A stretch of DNA of 64,000 bases. It comes from Mesodorylaimus sp. YZB2_4. Lineage: Eukaryota; Nematoda; Enoplea; Dorylaimida; Dorylaimidae. Where the stretch lies: the NCBI GenBank assembly GCA_030248295.1, contig JASANH010000913.1:186001-250000 (forward strand), given 5' to 3'. The position numbers and the translations under genes were made by a program. The notes beneath the pieces are model-generated. The model had not been told where the DNA came from. It searched no databases and saw nothing but the letters and a program-made list of their open reading frames with translations. Positions 26,120 to 37,647 of the stretch are shown one piece after another. Numbering within the stretch: the first letter of the stretch is position 1; the number at the start of each line of letters is the position of its first letter.

Positions 26120-26730
26120 ATGAACCATTACAATCAGAATTATTATCCGAATTCGAACCAACAATTTCATCAACCCATTCACCAACCTACTTTCAATCCG
26201 GCTCCGTGGTGGGGCGATCATGGTCGTCAGCCTGACACATCTTCTCATCGTCACCCATTCCAATTGACCTCGAATACGAACTGTGTCTTCCAACCCTCCT
26301 CTTCTTCGTCGTTCAAACCATGCCCGTCGGTTTATCATCGAAATCCCCACGATATTTCGTATCTCCAACAAAAAAAACAATGGTGTTTCGTGGACCGCGT
26401 TGGTGGCCAATATGTCGTCATCAATTCCTACGACGATTTACCATTGCCAGCAAAACCACCCACGGATTTATCGCATTATAGTCATTCGCCACCCAATTTG
26501 GATCGATATAACGCGTAAGATATTTCGCACAAATTTCAAATTTTCCAGTTTTTTACGTTATTAGTTTGAAGCTTTCGAAGCTTCTCTCTTTTGCAATCCG
26601 GTTTTTTAGCGATCGCCGCCACCAGTTTCTGGATGGTTTGCCAAAAGCTTTGGAGAAACTCTACAAGTTTATTGAACAAGAACGAATCAATGCCACTTCG
26701 AATCATTGGAAGCGACAAAAATGTAGTTGA
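26120..26730 (+). CDS. Unrecognised two-exon gene, 171 aa
   Basis: Exons are 26120-26514 and 26610-26730, with donor GTAAGA and acceptor TTTTTTAG. The splice restores the frame (phase 2) and the product ends with KRQKCS. The first about 90 residues are low complexity, rich in Asn, Gln, His, Pro and Ser (NHYNQNYYPNSNQQFHQP). A more ordered middle follows (QWCFVDRVGGQYVVINSYDD), then a charged helix from exon 2 (HQFLDGLPKALEKLYKFIEQ). No signal peptide or membrane segment is visible. It lies about 430 bp upstream of MRTO4 on the same strand. I do not recognise the family; a small nucleic-acid-associated or adaptor protein would be a guess. The ATG follows CCAAGA in a reasonable context. Confidence 0.65.
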
Positions 26731-27159
26731 ATCGAAAAAAATTGCCGTTTTGAATTCTAAGCAAAAAAAAGATCAATTATAATTCGATTCAATCTCTTCT
26801 TTGAAGAACAAAGAAATGTGATAAAATATGATGGTAGAAATTTTTATACTTTTTTTAAAAAGCTAGAACTAATCGTTTCGCCTTTTAATAATCGAATGCA
26901 ATCTTTTTTTAATTTATTTGTTCGTATGCATCCATTTTGATGCTTTAAAAAACGAAACCGGTTTTTTGAAATGAAGTAAAATCAGAGCTGCATCAAAATC
27001 AAAATCTATCCAGTTGCAGCACGCTCACTGTAGTTGGAATTTGCTGTAGGTAGGCGTACCTGAGAATCAATCGAAAATTACTGTAGCCGTGGGTCATCCT
27101 CCGACGGAAATCAACACGGTTCAAGAAAGTTTTAAGAAATTTTACAGATAAAGTAGAAA

Positions 27160-28596
27160 ATGCCGAAATCAAAACGGGATAAAGAAGGTAAAAAAGTTTT
27201 AGAAATAATTTTTTTTGCTGGTTCAATTTCTTTTTTTAGTGGCTTTGACCAAAGTGAAAAGGAAAGGTAAAGAAACTAAATTGAAATTGGTGGATGAAAT
27301 TCGAGAATGCGTCGATTCTTTTATAAATTTATTCGCATTTTCCGTCGATAATGTTCGAAGTAGTAAAATCGCCACAATTCGATCGCATTTCAAAAGTGAT
27401 GGGTAAAGAAGTTTTTGATGGTCTGAAACCGGTTAGGCTTTTTTGGTTGTCTCAATTAGGTATTTGATCTTTCGATTTAGTCTTGTTGTTTTTCTAAATT
27501 TTACAGAACCCACTAATATAATACTTTTAAATGATTTCCGATTTTTTTTATTCTGCGTTCTTATCGTTTTTTCCCGCTCGAAAATGTTTCTTTTCTAGAC
27601 TTTTCCAGACCAAGCCAATTTCTGCGGCTTATGCCGCTCTGATTGTGCTCGCCCTTTTACTGTACCTTCTTCCCTGTTTTTCTCGTTTTATTTGACTCAG
27701 ATCCGACGAATCGTAAAAAAGTACCGCAATTTTTCATTTTAGACGTTTTTTTTTCGGCAAAAATAAAGTTATGGCCTTGGCCTTGGGTCGAATAGCTGAA
27801 GAAGAATACAAAGAGGATTTACACCGTGTGAGCAAATTTTTGAACGGCCAGTGCGGGTTATTGTTCACAAATCAGCCAGTCGATGATGTCGTCAAGTAAG
27901 TATTGATTTTTGATTTCACTGTCAAGTTTATGTTTCAGTCGTAAATTATATCAAATAAGGCTGCAAATTTTTCTGTAGAGTGAAGCTGATTCAGCACAAC
28001 TAAAAGATTTCTAGGATTTACTGACCCGAATTTTGTTCCTTTTAGATATTTCAAAACGCTTAAAGAAAATGACTACGCTCGATCAGGCAACGTTGCCACG
28101 GAAAATGTAGAACTCGATGCAGGCCCTCTCGAACAATTTGCGTTTAGTTTGGAGCCGCAGTTAAGAAAACTTGGGTTGCCGACCAAATTAGATAAAGGTA
28201 ATTTTTTGCTATTTGCAAAACATAATAGTCTTAAAAGCAAATTTTGCAGGCGTAGTCACACTCACATCGGACTATACGGTTTGTCAAGCAGGCGAAAAAC
28301 TCAGTCCAGAACAAGCAAAAATTTTAGTAAGTTTTTCATTTTTTTCTTCGAACTTTTCGAACATTAGTCTTGACTTGAAAACTCATTCAAAATTTTTTAC
28401 AATTTTTTAGCAACACCTTGGTTATAAAATGGCCGAATTTCGTATTCGCCTTCTTTGCGTTTGGTCGAAAAATGATGATATCCGAAATTCGACTCCTTCA
28501 TTCAAAAAATTGGTAAAAAAAAGTCAGGAGAAAAAAACAAAAAAATCAAAGAAAGGCAGCATCCCTGCAACAGATCAAGTAATGGATACAGATTGA
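27160..28596 (+). CDS. MRTO4: mRNA turnover protein 4 homolog (ribosome assembly factor)
   Basis: MRTO4 is the nucleolar paralogue of ribosomal stalk protein P0. It holds the P0 site on pre-60S particles until late maturation. Six exons, 27160-27187, 27240-27402, 27743-27895, 28046-28197, 28250-28326 and 28411-28596, join in frame to 252 aa. Family hallmarks are visible: N-terminal [99 protein letters not shown] and [10 protein letters not shown]. The acidic tail seen in vertebrates is replaced by a short Lys-rich end. All introns are GT-AG; two are 52 nt. The 3' end faces PARL about 240 bp away. Confidence 0.96.
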
Positions 28597-28837
28597 ACTG
28601 TCCTGTTTACCGTCATTTTTGAAGATATAATGTTGAAAAGAGCAAAAGTGGAAACAAACGTCGCTGCATTTCCTCAGGATTTTCGGAAACTCATGTAACA
28701 AATATTCGCAACTGTTTTTCTGTAATCACGGGAATTCACAAAACCTGACGGATTATTTCCAACATACCAACACATGCAACCTATTCTATTCCTCACCGCG
28801 GCTACACTTCGTGCATCAAATATTAGAAAGATAACTT

Positions 28838-31397
28838 CTATCTGCCAGTTATTTCTTTATATTCATCCACTACTTTATGACGTTGAGTCCACAGCATTTT
28901 TTCACCGTAATATCCGTACCATCTAAAAACATTACATCGTTTAAAAGGATTAACGGGAACAATGAAAACATACTTTCATAACTCCTTTTAAAAATTTTAA
29001 AAAATCACTTACATTCCGATCAGACTTCCTCCTAAATGTGCCGCGTGATCAAACAATTTCCATCGCAAAAGTAAACCGATCGCATCAAAGGCCACTATGC
29101 CGACCAAGGCCTAAAAAATATGTGCTAAAAAGTAGCAGTTTTGGGCTTTGATTTCTTACCGACTGCGCTGAAAATGTGAAAAATGGTAAGAATATGATGG
29201 ATAATTGCGCGTCTGGTACTCGAGTACACGTGTACGTCAATACGCCCAAGATTGCCCCTGACTGAAAAAAATGAGGAAGAAATTTTTGGATAGAAATGAC
29301 TGGATTGGAATCGAGAAATACTTCAAAAACATTATCCCCGAGCGGGAACCGAACCAGGGCTTTTGGGGTCAATAACTTTACACTGCAGTGTCTGGCTCCA
29401 GCCTAGTGGTGGAACTGTTAGTATATAGGGCCTCGAGAGTTCGAATCCCGCTCAGGGTGATGTTTTTTATTCCACCTCTATACTATGGCAAGTTGGAATA
29501 GCGGAGGTGGAACTCGCAAAACAACATACCGCTCCGAGGGCATAGGTGGGCAGTCGGAATAAGGCTCTGTGAGCGAAGCCAGCCAACGACGCAAATATGC
29601 CTAAAAATTCAGTCAAAAACCTGCAAAAACCTTCATACTTGGTGTAATACATAAATCCAAAAAACATCTGTGCCATCTATCTGAAACTAGTTTTTACCAA
29701 CGGGTGATGTTTCACAATTTGGATCAAATGCATGCCTATTGAGGATCACCCGCCAAGTATCCTATGCGCCAGCGTAAGTTTCTGCAGACTGGAAATGCTA
29801 CATCACCTGCGTGTGGGTAAAAGTCAGTTTCAGATACGACCATTCCTAATTCTATGGTTCCGCCTACAAATTTCACGCACTACCAGACTTACCAGCCGTC
29901 AAATAAAAACCGACATAATGTTCAGCGCCCATCATATGATCGATCAGGCGTCCGCTAAATGACCACAAAACGTACATATTGATGGCCAGATGCAAAAAAC
30001 TGTAGTGACTGAAAGTTGATAAAACCATGGGCAGGCAAAGTTTTTCTGAAAAACATTGTTTCAAATGTTTGAAAATCTGAAAGCGTTAGCTTCGATACCA
30101 GTGTAACCAGCGGGGGGATGCGAGAAACCGAAGTTTCTTGGGCATGAATCTCCGACTGGAAGAAGGCAAGTGTCGCGACTATACATGCTGCTGATGAAAC
30201 ATCAACTGGAGTGGTTGACGTCTACCAGACAGGGGAGGTATCGATCTTTCGATCGCCAGGAATGCTGGTTACACTAGTTAGAATCAAAATATCTTACCCC
30301 CATAAAAACTGGATGTAAAATATCGAATCATCGTACGCCTTAGAACTGGTACGTGCCATGCCAAGAAAACCAATCCATTCAAGCCAGCGATGGTGAAAAA
30401 CACTTTCTCTCCTCGTGTTCGTACTGCCCACCAGGAATTGATCTAAAACACAAAATCGATATTTCAATTGTTTTGATAAGAACTGCAAATTGACTGAAAT
30501 CACAGTAATCGATTGGTCATTTTCCTGTAGATCAGGAACAATCAATTCACAGAAATTCATGGTTTAATCATCTGCTCGATAACGGTCAGAAATCGATTAA
30601 CTAATGATTTTTCACTGATCGAATGAGAAACATAGCGATCAGTGAATGTCGATTTTTCATTCAATGACCTGATCAGTACCAGGAATTGATCTGGAAGATC
30701 GATCAATAACTAGATTAGATTCCTATTGTTCGATTACTGGGTCAATGGAAATTGATCACTCCTGGGTTTTCAGTGTCAAATGAGAACTGAAACTGATTTT
30801 TGATCCTCGATTTCCGTTGATAGAATCGATAGACCCAAGCCATTGGCAAGCACAAAAATGAGCTTACCTCTCGCCTAAATTCGCCTATTTTCTGCCGATT
30901 ATTTTCGAAAGACCAACGTTTCGGATTGAATAAATAATCGGCTTGTCGTCGTTTATGTTCGTATTCCCAAATGGCAGCACCCACGTAGCAGCAACCGCCG
31001 AACTGAAAAAAGGGTTTTAGCGCGTTGTGTTTTAGTTTTATGAAAGTGTGGGGCGGTTTTCGAAAAATTTAAAAGAAAATGTCATATTTCATCATTTTTG
31101 AACATGTTGACCTAAAAAAACGTGATTTACCCCCACAGCGAATAAAGTGGGTTTCCACATTTGAAATGCTGATCGATCAACTTGTGGTACTCGTAACTCG
31201 GCCGCTTCTGATGCATTTATGCCTTCGACACTTCCACTACCGGCGCCGGCACGTTGTTTTGGTCGAACTCGATATGCTCGAAGACGTCCACCACTCCGCG
31301 ATGAGCCCCCATTGTTTTGTAAATGACGCAGAACTTGTCCGTGAGATGGGGAAGGTCGAAGAAGGAGTCGTAATGATGACTGACTTATTGTCCACAT
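28838..31397 (-). CDS. PARL: Presenilin-associated rhomboid-like protease, mitochondrial
   Basis: PARL is an inner-membrane serine protease that processes PINK1 and PGAM5 in animals. Eight exons join in frame to 351 aa: 31131-31397, 30868-31002, 30298-30442, 29893-30045, 29530-29600, 29160-29261, 29013-29110 and 28838-28922. The catalytic Ser lies in ALGASGAILG, exactly where the exons 29530-29600 and 29160-29261 meet. The His partner is in LFDHAAHLGGSLIG. STFSHYSFLHLAINMYVLWS and IIFLPFFTFSAQS match membrane segments of the family. The start at 31397 gives an Arg-rich, Ser-rich presequence (SQSSLRLLLRPSPSHGQVLR). An in-frame ATG at 31466 would add 23 residues, so the start is uncertain. The length is close to that of the vertebrate protein. 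Confidence 0.94.
29388..29462 (+). repeat. tRNA-like SINE head inside a PARL intron
   Basis: A box A-like TAGTGGTGGAAC and a box B GAGTTCGAATCCC occur about 35 bp apart, as in tRNA-derived SINEs. They lie in the PARL intron between 29261 and 29530. No full cloverleaf can be folded, so it is probably not a working tRNA. Confidence 0.5.
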
Positions 31398-31499
31398 TGT
31401 CGATTTTGTTCGATAACTTTTGGCGTTTCGAAAGTAAATTTTTCTGAAATTTGCGAAGCAAATCAAGCAGCAGTATTATTTTCCCGCGACTAGCAGACA

Positions 31500-32188
31500 A
31501 AGCAACAGTTTGCGGTAAGTATAAGATTAAAAACCGGGAAATTTAAATTTCCAGTGTAACCACTTTTTAGCAACTTTGCTTCCTATATGTTGCATTTGGT
31601 TGTAGGTTGGTATGCAACAGAATATTAGCAACGCTGCATGAAATGAGGCGATGGATATAGATATAGAAGAAGCTGCTTGGCGGATGCAGACAGATGGAAA
31701 GACTTTGTGGTGGGGATGGCAACCAAGTGTAGTTCTACTGTACACTGAAAATATTTGTCCCTCTAATGCCTGCCTGGCTTGGTTGAAAAATGAGTGTTGA
31801 TGAATAGTAGTCAGTTCAACGTCCTGTAGGTCTGATCGTGGTGTGGCATAGGCTGTACGAGTAGAGCTCGACGACATAGTCCAGTGTCAGAATTTCATGC
31901 TACGCTGTCGTAGAGCCTGGTCCAGGATCATTACCCGTCAGCGAATGTTTCAGCCACGAACCTGATCAGCTGCCCTGGGTTTTCGACGTGCCACTAAAGC
32001 TTTGCCGTCGGTGTCTCAGGTATTGCACTGCAGTGCACTGTAGCTGCGTGGGTGGCAGTTCTACATAGGATACAAATAACGGTGAACAGATAGCATCCTT
32101 TATTCCACAGATGCACTACACCAAATTGACACTGAGCGCGCATGTCATCTTTTGACGTGCTCCAAGAATTTGCCCACCTTGGTTGGGA
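31500..32188. other. Intergenic; 3' flank of the first peptide gene
   Basis: There is no supported gene. It holds the AATAAA signal (minus strand, 32099-32104) of the neighbouring peptide gene and a stretch that can be weakly aligned with the type II exons seen elsewhere in the array. Confidence 0.45.
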
Positions 32189-32729
32189 CTAACCTTTTGC
32201 GTAGCAGCAACAAGCTGAAACTACCATCTCGAAATAGTTATCGGTCTTGTAGTAAGAGCCTTTCAGATCAACCAAACAGAACTTCTCGCATTGCGTCGTA
32301 CTGTCGCCTTTTTCCCCTAAAAAATTGGCGCAACTTACAATGCAGTAGGAACAGATGACTCTGCATCGTCAGAAACCAGCAGCAGCAACAGACATGGCCT
32401 GATGCAGTTTGTATCAACTATATAACATGGATCTGCGTACTGTACACACGCATGCTAAATGCTTATTACGCAGATATGCAGCTTAAGCTACTCTAAATGT
32501 ATGGCAATCAAGCAAGGGACAGAATGGTAGACTACTGTACTGTAGTTGCGATGCTAGGATTAGGGACGAGTAGAAATCCGGTGTTTTACAGGTAACATGC
32601 AAGAAACAGCTACTTACATCCTTTTAACCAATCTTTGCCTTTATCCGGGCATGGAGACTGAAACTGACTGGCTATGGTAATTATGAATATGCTCGCAAGA
32701 AACAATGCAGTAAGATATTTCTTGTTCAT
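32189..32729 (-). CDS. Small secreted cysteine-rich peptide, type I copy 1 (79 aa)
   Basis: Exon 1 is 32618-32729 and exon 2 is 32189-32316; the 301-nt intron is GT-AG and phase 1. Exon 1 encodes a signal peptide (MNKKYLTALFLASIFIITIA) followed by one Cys (PCPDKGKDW). Exon 2 gives TTQCEKFC and ends SACCCYAKG then stop. The mature part is about 57 residues with six Cys in the order C, CxxxC, CCC, enough for three disulfides. AATAAA on the minus strand at 32099-32104 follows the stop by about 85 bp. The same exon structure, phase and Cys order occur in the copy at 42032-43740. The family is unknown to me; a secreted effector or defence-type peptide is only an inference from the shape. Confidence 0.7.
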
Positions 32730-33723
32730 TCTCGCTTTCAAAATTATCTTATTTGTACGTACTTCTCTGAAAAATAAATTCGTTCATGTCTTTCAATCTC
32801 CAGTGCATGGCTACTGCATGAAAAATGGCTTGCTTGCTAAAGTGATCTTGGATCCTCGGTTTTTTGTGTGCCAATTATGTGCCTTATTGTTTGTATTATG
32901 CTCAGAAACAGTAATCAAGGCAAATAATAGCCCTACCCTGAGCGGATATTGAACCTGGGTTTTTGGATCCTTTTGAGTACTTTATCAGGTTCTGGGGGTC
33001 GTGATCTGATCAGGGCAGGAGTTATGAGCCCCATGATATGCGGGACTCATAACAATAAATCCTGTAATGCTTGCTCAGACACTGCAAAATGTGACTTTGA
33101 ACACTATCAGCGCTCAAAGTTTTTAGTTCGCTAGTCGATTTTCTTTGAAAGCCGACTCTACAGTATACAGCCGAGAGAACTTATGAGCAAGTTGTGACAA
33201 AGACTCTTTTTTACCCCTCCTGTCAAGAAATCAAACATCTGTGCGTGAAGAGCACGGCTAACTGAAAATCACCGCACACCACGTGTCTCAATTGGTGTAT
33301 TGTAGAGACTATGTAAGCTTAGCTGACATTCTACCTGCACTTTGACACATGCGTCTGGTACATTGTTGTTAAGGCGCATGGTATCACTACTAATCGAATT
33401 TGAGTGCATTGCAGTATTACAGCTACAGTCGGCATATACTGTATACGGTAAAACACAAAATTGCTTTTCACTTGGGATTACATCAGGCGATTTATTATCC
33501 CCAGAATGAGTACATGTGAACAATCTACAAACTACTGCCATTTCACATGGTTTCCTGCATTCGCTTGCAGGTACCACCCGCCGACTAGGTTGCAAACTCA
33601 ATCAAGCTTTGTAGTCTACCCCTACTAGACTAATCACTTGATTTTAGTCTATCGTTAATCAATAAACCATATTCGGCAAGTTTGTTTGCAGTTGACCTAT
33701 GGGCCACCTGATCAGCAGCTTAT

Positions 33724-33798
33724 CGTGGGAATAGGCTAGCAGAGAGCGCACGATCAGTCAAATCATGCAAACTTACTCTCACTGATTCCAAACAGCCA
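33724..33798 (-). repeat. Inverted duplicate of 35692-35762
   Basis: On the minus strand this reads GGCTGTTTGGAATCAGTGAG followed by AGTAAGTTTGCATGATTTGACTG-type DNA. The same about 65-bp sequence lies on the plus strand at 35692-35762. A diverged minus-strand copy occurs near 45050-45120, after the type II tail there. The shared GAGAGTAAGT could be a splice donor. Confidence 0.7.
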
Positions 33799-33895
33799 CG
33801 AGTCTCTCGCACGGATGGGATCTTGTATGAACAGTATTTGCCGATACGAGCAGCGACATGTAACCTAAAAGAACGCGCCGCGACGCAGATTGGGT

Positions 33896-33965
33896 TTATT
33901 GCTTTTCGAAGCACTCGTTTTCTTTGCAATTACAAGCACACGTTTTCTACACCCTCGAACTGTAG
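33896..33965 (-). pseudogene. Type II tail exon copy (Cys-Asn-Cys tail), 34-kb unit
   Basis: The minus strand reads KTCACNCKENECFEKQ then stop, with TAA inside an AATAAA sequence. It aligns with the tail at 39718-39775 (RCNCQENECFEKY, stop). The upstream exon expected from the other units is not recognisable, so this is annotated as a fragment. Confidence 0.5.
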
Positions 33966-34109
33966 ATAGGTACATGAAAAACCATTTTAGATTTTTATTT
34001 CTCTGCCAACGCAGTGATTCAGCGACAGCTGCTGGGTGGTTTTCCTGTATGTACTGTACAGTAATACGGCTCATGTGCCATTATTATTTTCACTCAGTGA
34101 CCACATATA

Positions 34110-35310
34110 GAATACGTAACTTGCTAGTCTCGCGCATATTAGAGCTGCAGAAACTGAAGGCTTGCGGTCGATCAGCTTGGCCGGTCAAGCCGGTGATCCT
34201 TGGCTATACAGTATGCTCTCGCATTGCAGATAGGCGGGGGCACAAGTCAAGTCAGACTCTGTGCAAGAGGCTGGGCAGAGAAGACAAGTGCTTGCCAGAT
34301 TTCAATCTTGGAATAAACTTCTAGATTTCCAAGCAAGCACAGCTGAAAACTTTAAAACCACTCGGTACACCTATGCTCACAATGGCTAGGAATGTCATCT
34401 GATGTTGGCTTGCACCCCTTTGATAGAATGCGTTGGGTTAGACACAGCTGGAATATGGTAACTGCTAAGTGATAAGGCGCGAGTGATGCTCAGGCGTGAT
34501 GCTCAGGTACAGTGATGCTCGGTGCCCTTCCTGAAGCCCTAGTTCACTCTTGGGATCCATGCTAATGGCCTGACCCTAGAGTTGGGTTGACCTCCAAGTG
34601 CAGCAGGATATGCGCCCAGCCTCTCTTCTTGGTCCCCAACTGTCTGAGTTGAGGGTGCGGCCTGTCTGTTTCCTGTTATTGTGCCTGTGCCAGTGTCTCG
34701 GGGTGCTTCATCATGGGCGGCTTAAAAAAGCACTTGCGGATATTGGCTTCTTGTTTTGGGTCGGGCCCAAGCCCTCACACGTGCACCTCATAGTACCTGC
34801 GGATGTCAGCATCAAAAGCACAATGTGCGTAGGTGTTGTGGGACTCTCACATGTTTCATAATTTCCTCAACCACATGAGCTCCGAGTCAGTGTGAATGCG
34901 GCACATTCCAGCAACACTGGCAGCATCAGTCGTAAATACCAAGCGCTTAAACCTTGAAATTCTAGGCTGGTTTAGCTGCGGCAAGGTCGGCCACTCTGCT
35001 GAGGTGATTCTGGGCTTGGTTTGACCTGTCAATTTGGACCCGCCTTTAGCGATACGCCAACTTCACGAAATAATCTTTCTGAAAATATTGAGACGTTCAC
35101 GCTAAACTGATGCAAGCTGTGCCCACATCCGTACATTTTGGATTGCCGCAGGATTGTCAAATATTCAGATGTCGGCTCCGACAAGATAAGATAAAGATAT
35201 AGATACAGATATTCATTCGCGAAAAGATATGGATATGATATTCATATTCAAATTTTAAAAGGTGTGACTATCCGTTAGATACGGATATACTGTAGATATA
35301 GATATCTATC
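34110..35310 (+). repeat. Dispersed repeat, copy B
   Basis: This is the longer copy of the element at 24540-25385. Shared blocks include CGTAACTTGCTAG near the start, a GCAAGAGGCTGG stretch followed by AATAAACTTCT, AATGTCATC.GATGTTGGCT, GCGGATGTCAGCATCAAAAG and the GATATAGATATC-rich end. It holds about 370 bp that copy A lacks (about 34,420-34,790). It sits inside the peptide-gene array. Confidence 0.75.
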
Positions 35311-37300
35311 AACACTAGATGGGGCTGGGGAGAAAGTTTGTTGGGGTGCATATATTACAATATTGTCTCCTCCTAACCATTGCCGAACGACTGACAAGGG
35401 TGCGACATAGCTGGTTTTCACTATTATGAGCCTCTGTTTCGTCTAGGTTCTTTGGCGTGCCCTGCTTTGGCTGTCTGCCGGATAGTTTTATGATACAGTA
35501 AATGCAGAATATCTGCACTGAGGGTCACTTAAAAAATCTTCGAATGGATTACCAAACCTTCCTCTTTACTTTGAAGGAAGTGTGGGTGGTATAACTATTC
35601 TGCGCACAGACTTCATTTGAATTCGAACCACGCGCCGTTACTGGTTTTCCCAGCAGCAGTTTACGACAGAGGCAACAATTAGCGTAGAATTGGCTGTTTG
35701 GAATCAGTGAGAGTAAGTTTGCATGATTTGACTGATTTTGAGCTCTCTGCTCGCCAATCCCCGCGTTAAGCTGAGTTTTTAAAAACAGGGATACGGATCT
35801 GAGCAAAACGAAGTATGCCAACCTTATTTTTCATGGGACCTACATATCACAGCATACTCACCTTCTTCAAGGTTACCCTGTGCTCAAAATCGAAGCCCAA
35901 AACCCGAAAAAGCGAGTTTGGAGAGAGCCCTGCGTGTTTATCTCAACGCGGGTTCCGTATTATGGAGAATGCAAAAATTTTCAGGACTTCAGGCCATCGC
36001 TGATCAGTTGGCCTGACGTCTCTGATATTTTGCAGAAAGCTTTCTTTTGCGCCTGGGAAAAATCAACAAATTAGGAGTTTCTGTTTCGTAAAGTTCGGCT
36101 TGTCAGTTGGCGATGCTCCCTTGTGTTTGAGTCATCCATGTTTTTTCTGGTCTCAAATAATAATAATGAGGAGATAACTTGTAACTCTAATTATAAGCAG
36201 AAAAAAGGAAGCATCAGAGCAGAATTTTGATCCCATCTCATTAGGATTAGGGTTAGTGGAGAAAGATTGTGCGGTAGTTTGTTGTTTGCGTGTGGTTATA
36301 GCAGAAAACATAGAATGTCGGATCGGATTATGTCTGAGTGCAATGTAACTATTGAATGAGTTCGATCAATAGTAGCCAGAATTACTATTGCGCAAAACTC
36401 AGACAACATTCGTACAAAAGTAATACACACAAGTATTGGGAAATTGTAAGGCGCCAGTCAGTGGGGAAGCGCAGTGCTAAATCATTGAAAAAACATGACA
36501 TAAGAAAACTAGGTGTGAGCTTGAAAGCGGGACCTCAACACATTATCAGCTGGTAAATTAGATCCATGATGAGCAGTGTCGCACAGCCTTGAGAGGGGCC
36601 ATGCTTGTCTCATGGCACCGTGATGATAAATACTCTGTCTTTATCATGGGCAGCACCCTTTAGAAAAAAGTTCATGCGAATTTGATTAATGAAAAAAATT
36701 TCAAGTGCTTTTCTTAAATGATCCGATCCGAAATTTTTCCGATTCGATCCGATCGTGAGTCAGAGGGCATGCTCGTCGCAATACTTTCCGCATTAGTCTG
36801 AATAGTTGGTGGCCATTGCTAGAATAACAAAACAAGTTATCGTGGCTGCTATTGTATTAAAGGTGTCACAGCACAAGAACACTTTCTGGCTCACTACGCA
36901 GTATATACAGCAACGTGTGTACACAGTGGAGCGCTACTATCTGTTTTCTTCAGAAATTTACACGCGTCCTATGCGGTAACGTGGAGGGCGTGTATATTCT
37001 CAAAGAAAACGGGTTATACCTACGGCAAAGCAAAACATTGTGTAGCTCACAATCATTTCTAATAGCATTGATAGGGAGTCCAGGCCCATTTTCCGCGCTC
37101 CGGTAAGCTACGTACAGTACCTGCTAGTTTCAGTCCAGGGATCCTTCTTTACCATCGCACGATTAGACACCCATGGCTCCTGTAGGGACTGAGACCCCTG
37201 CCCCCTCCAATTCTACGTCGTGGGGGTCCCCGATACCACAGTGTGGCCTTATATCGTGACGCAGCGGTACTTTAATTCACGGGTCCCCTCATTTTATACA
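35311..37300. other. No supported gene
   Basis: Open frames are short and unrecognised. The only structure I can support is the inverted-duplicate segment at 35692-35762. This stretch separates the 32-34 kb unit from the 37-40 kb unit of the array. Confidence 0.45.
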
Positions 37301-37309
37301 CAGCAAATG

Positions 37310-37520
37310 AATTGGTGGGCCGCGACTGGTGGGGTGGCCTGACCCATCAGGCCATGAGCGCCGTCTTATAATGCATGGAAGAGCTCTGAAAGTCAGGAAG
37401 TTGAGTCACGCGAAGCTACATGCTGTACTCGGCTGGATTCAACTTTCCAAGGATAAAATCTGCCTGGTAAATTACATGTGGTGCCTCGCTGTCGCTTGCA
37501 CCTCACAGAAGTGGCATTGT
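37310..37520 (-). pseudogene. Remnant of a type II terminal exon
   Basis: Downstream of the copy 2 poly(A) signal, the minus strand reads CGAAACAATGCCACTTCTG and continues in patches that align with the better preserved exon at about 41545-41930 (CGGAAACAATGTCACAACTA). The frame is quickly lost (KQCHFCEVQATARHHM then stop). Confidence 0.45.
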
Positions 37521-37647
37521 TTCGAGGACACAAGCAATCTTGAAAGACGAACCATTAGCATCTTTTATTCCACAATTCAAGCCTCGTGGAGGACTAGGCT
37601 TCACAGTCTGGGCCCACATTAATCGCCCACATCGACTCCCCGGAGGA

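Noticed and set aside
33890..34324. 144-codon plus-strand frame across the type II tail and the dispersed repeat
   Set aside because: It spans two unrelated repeat units and lies opposite the conserved minus-strand tail, so it is a shadow frame.
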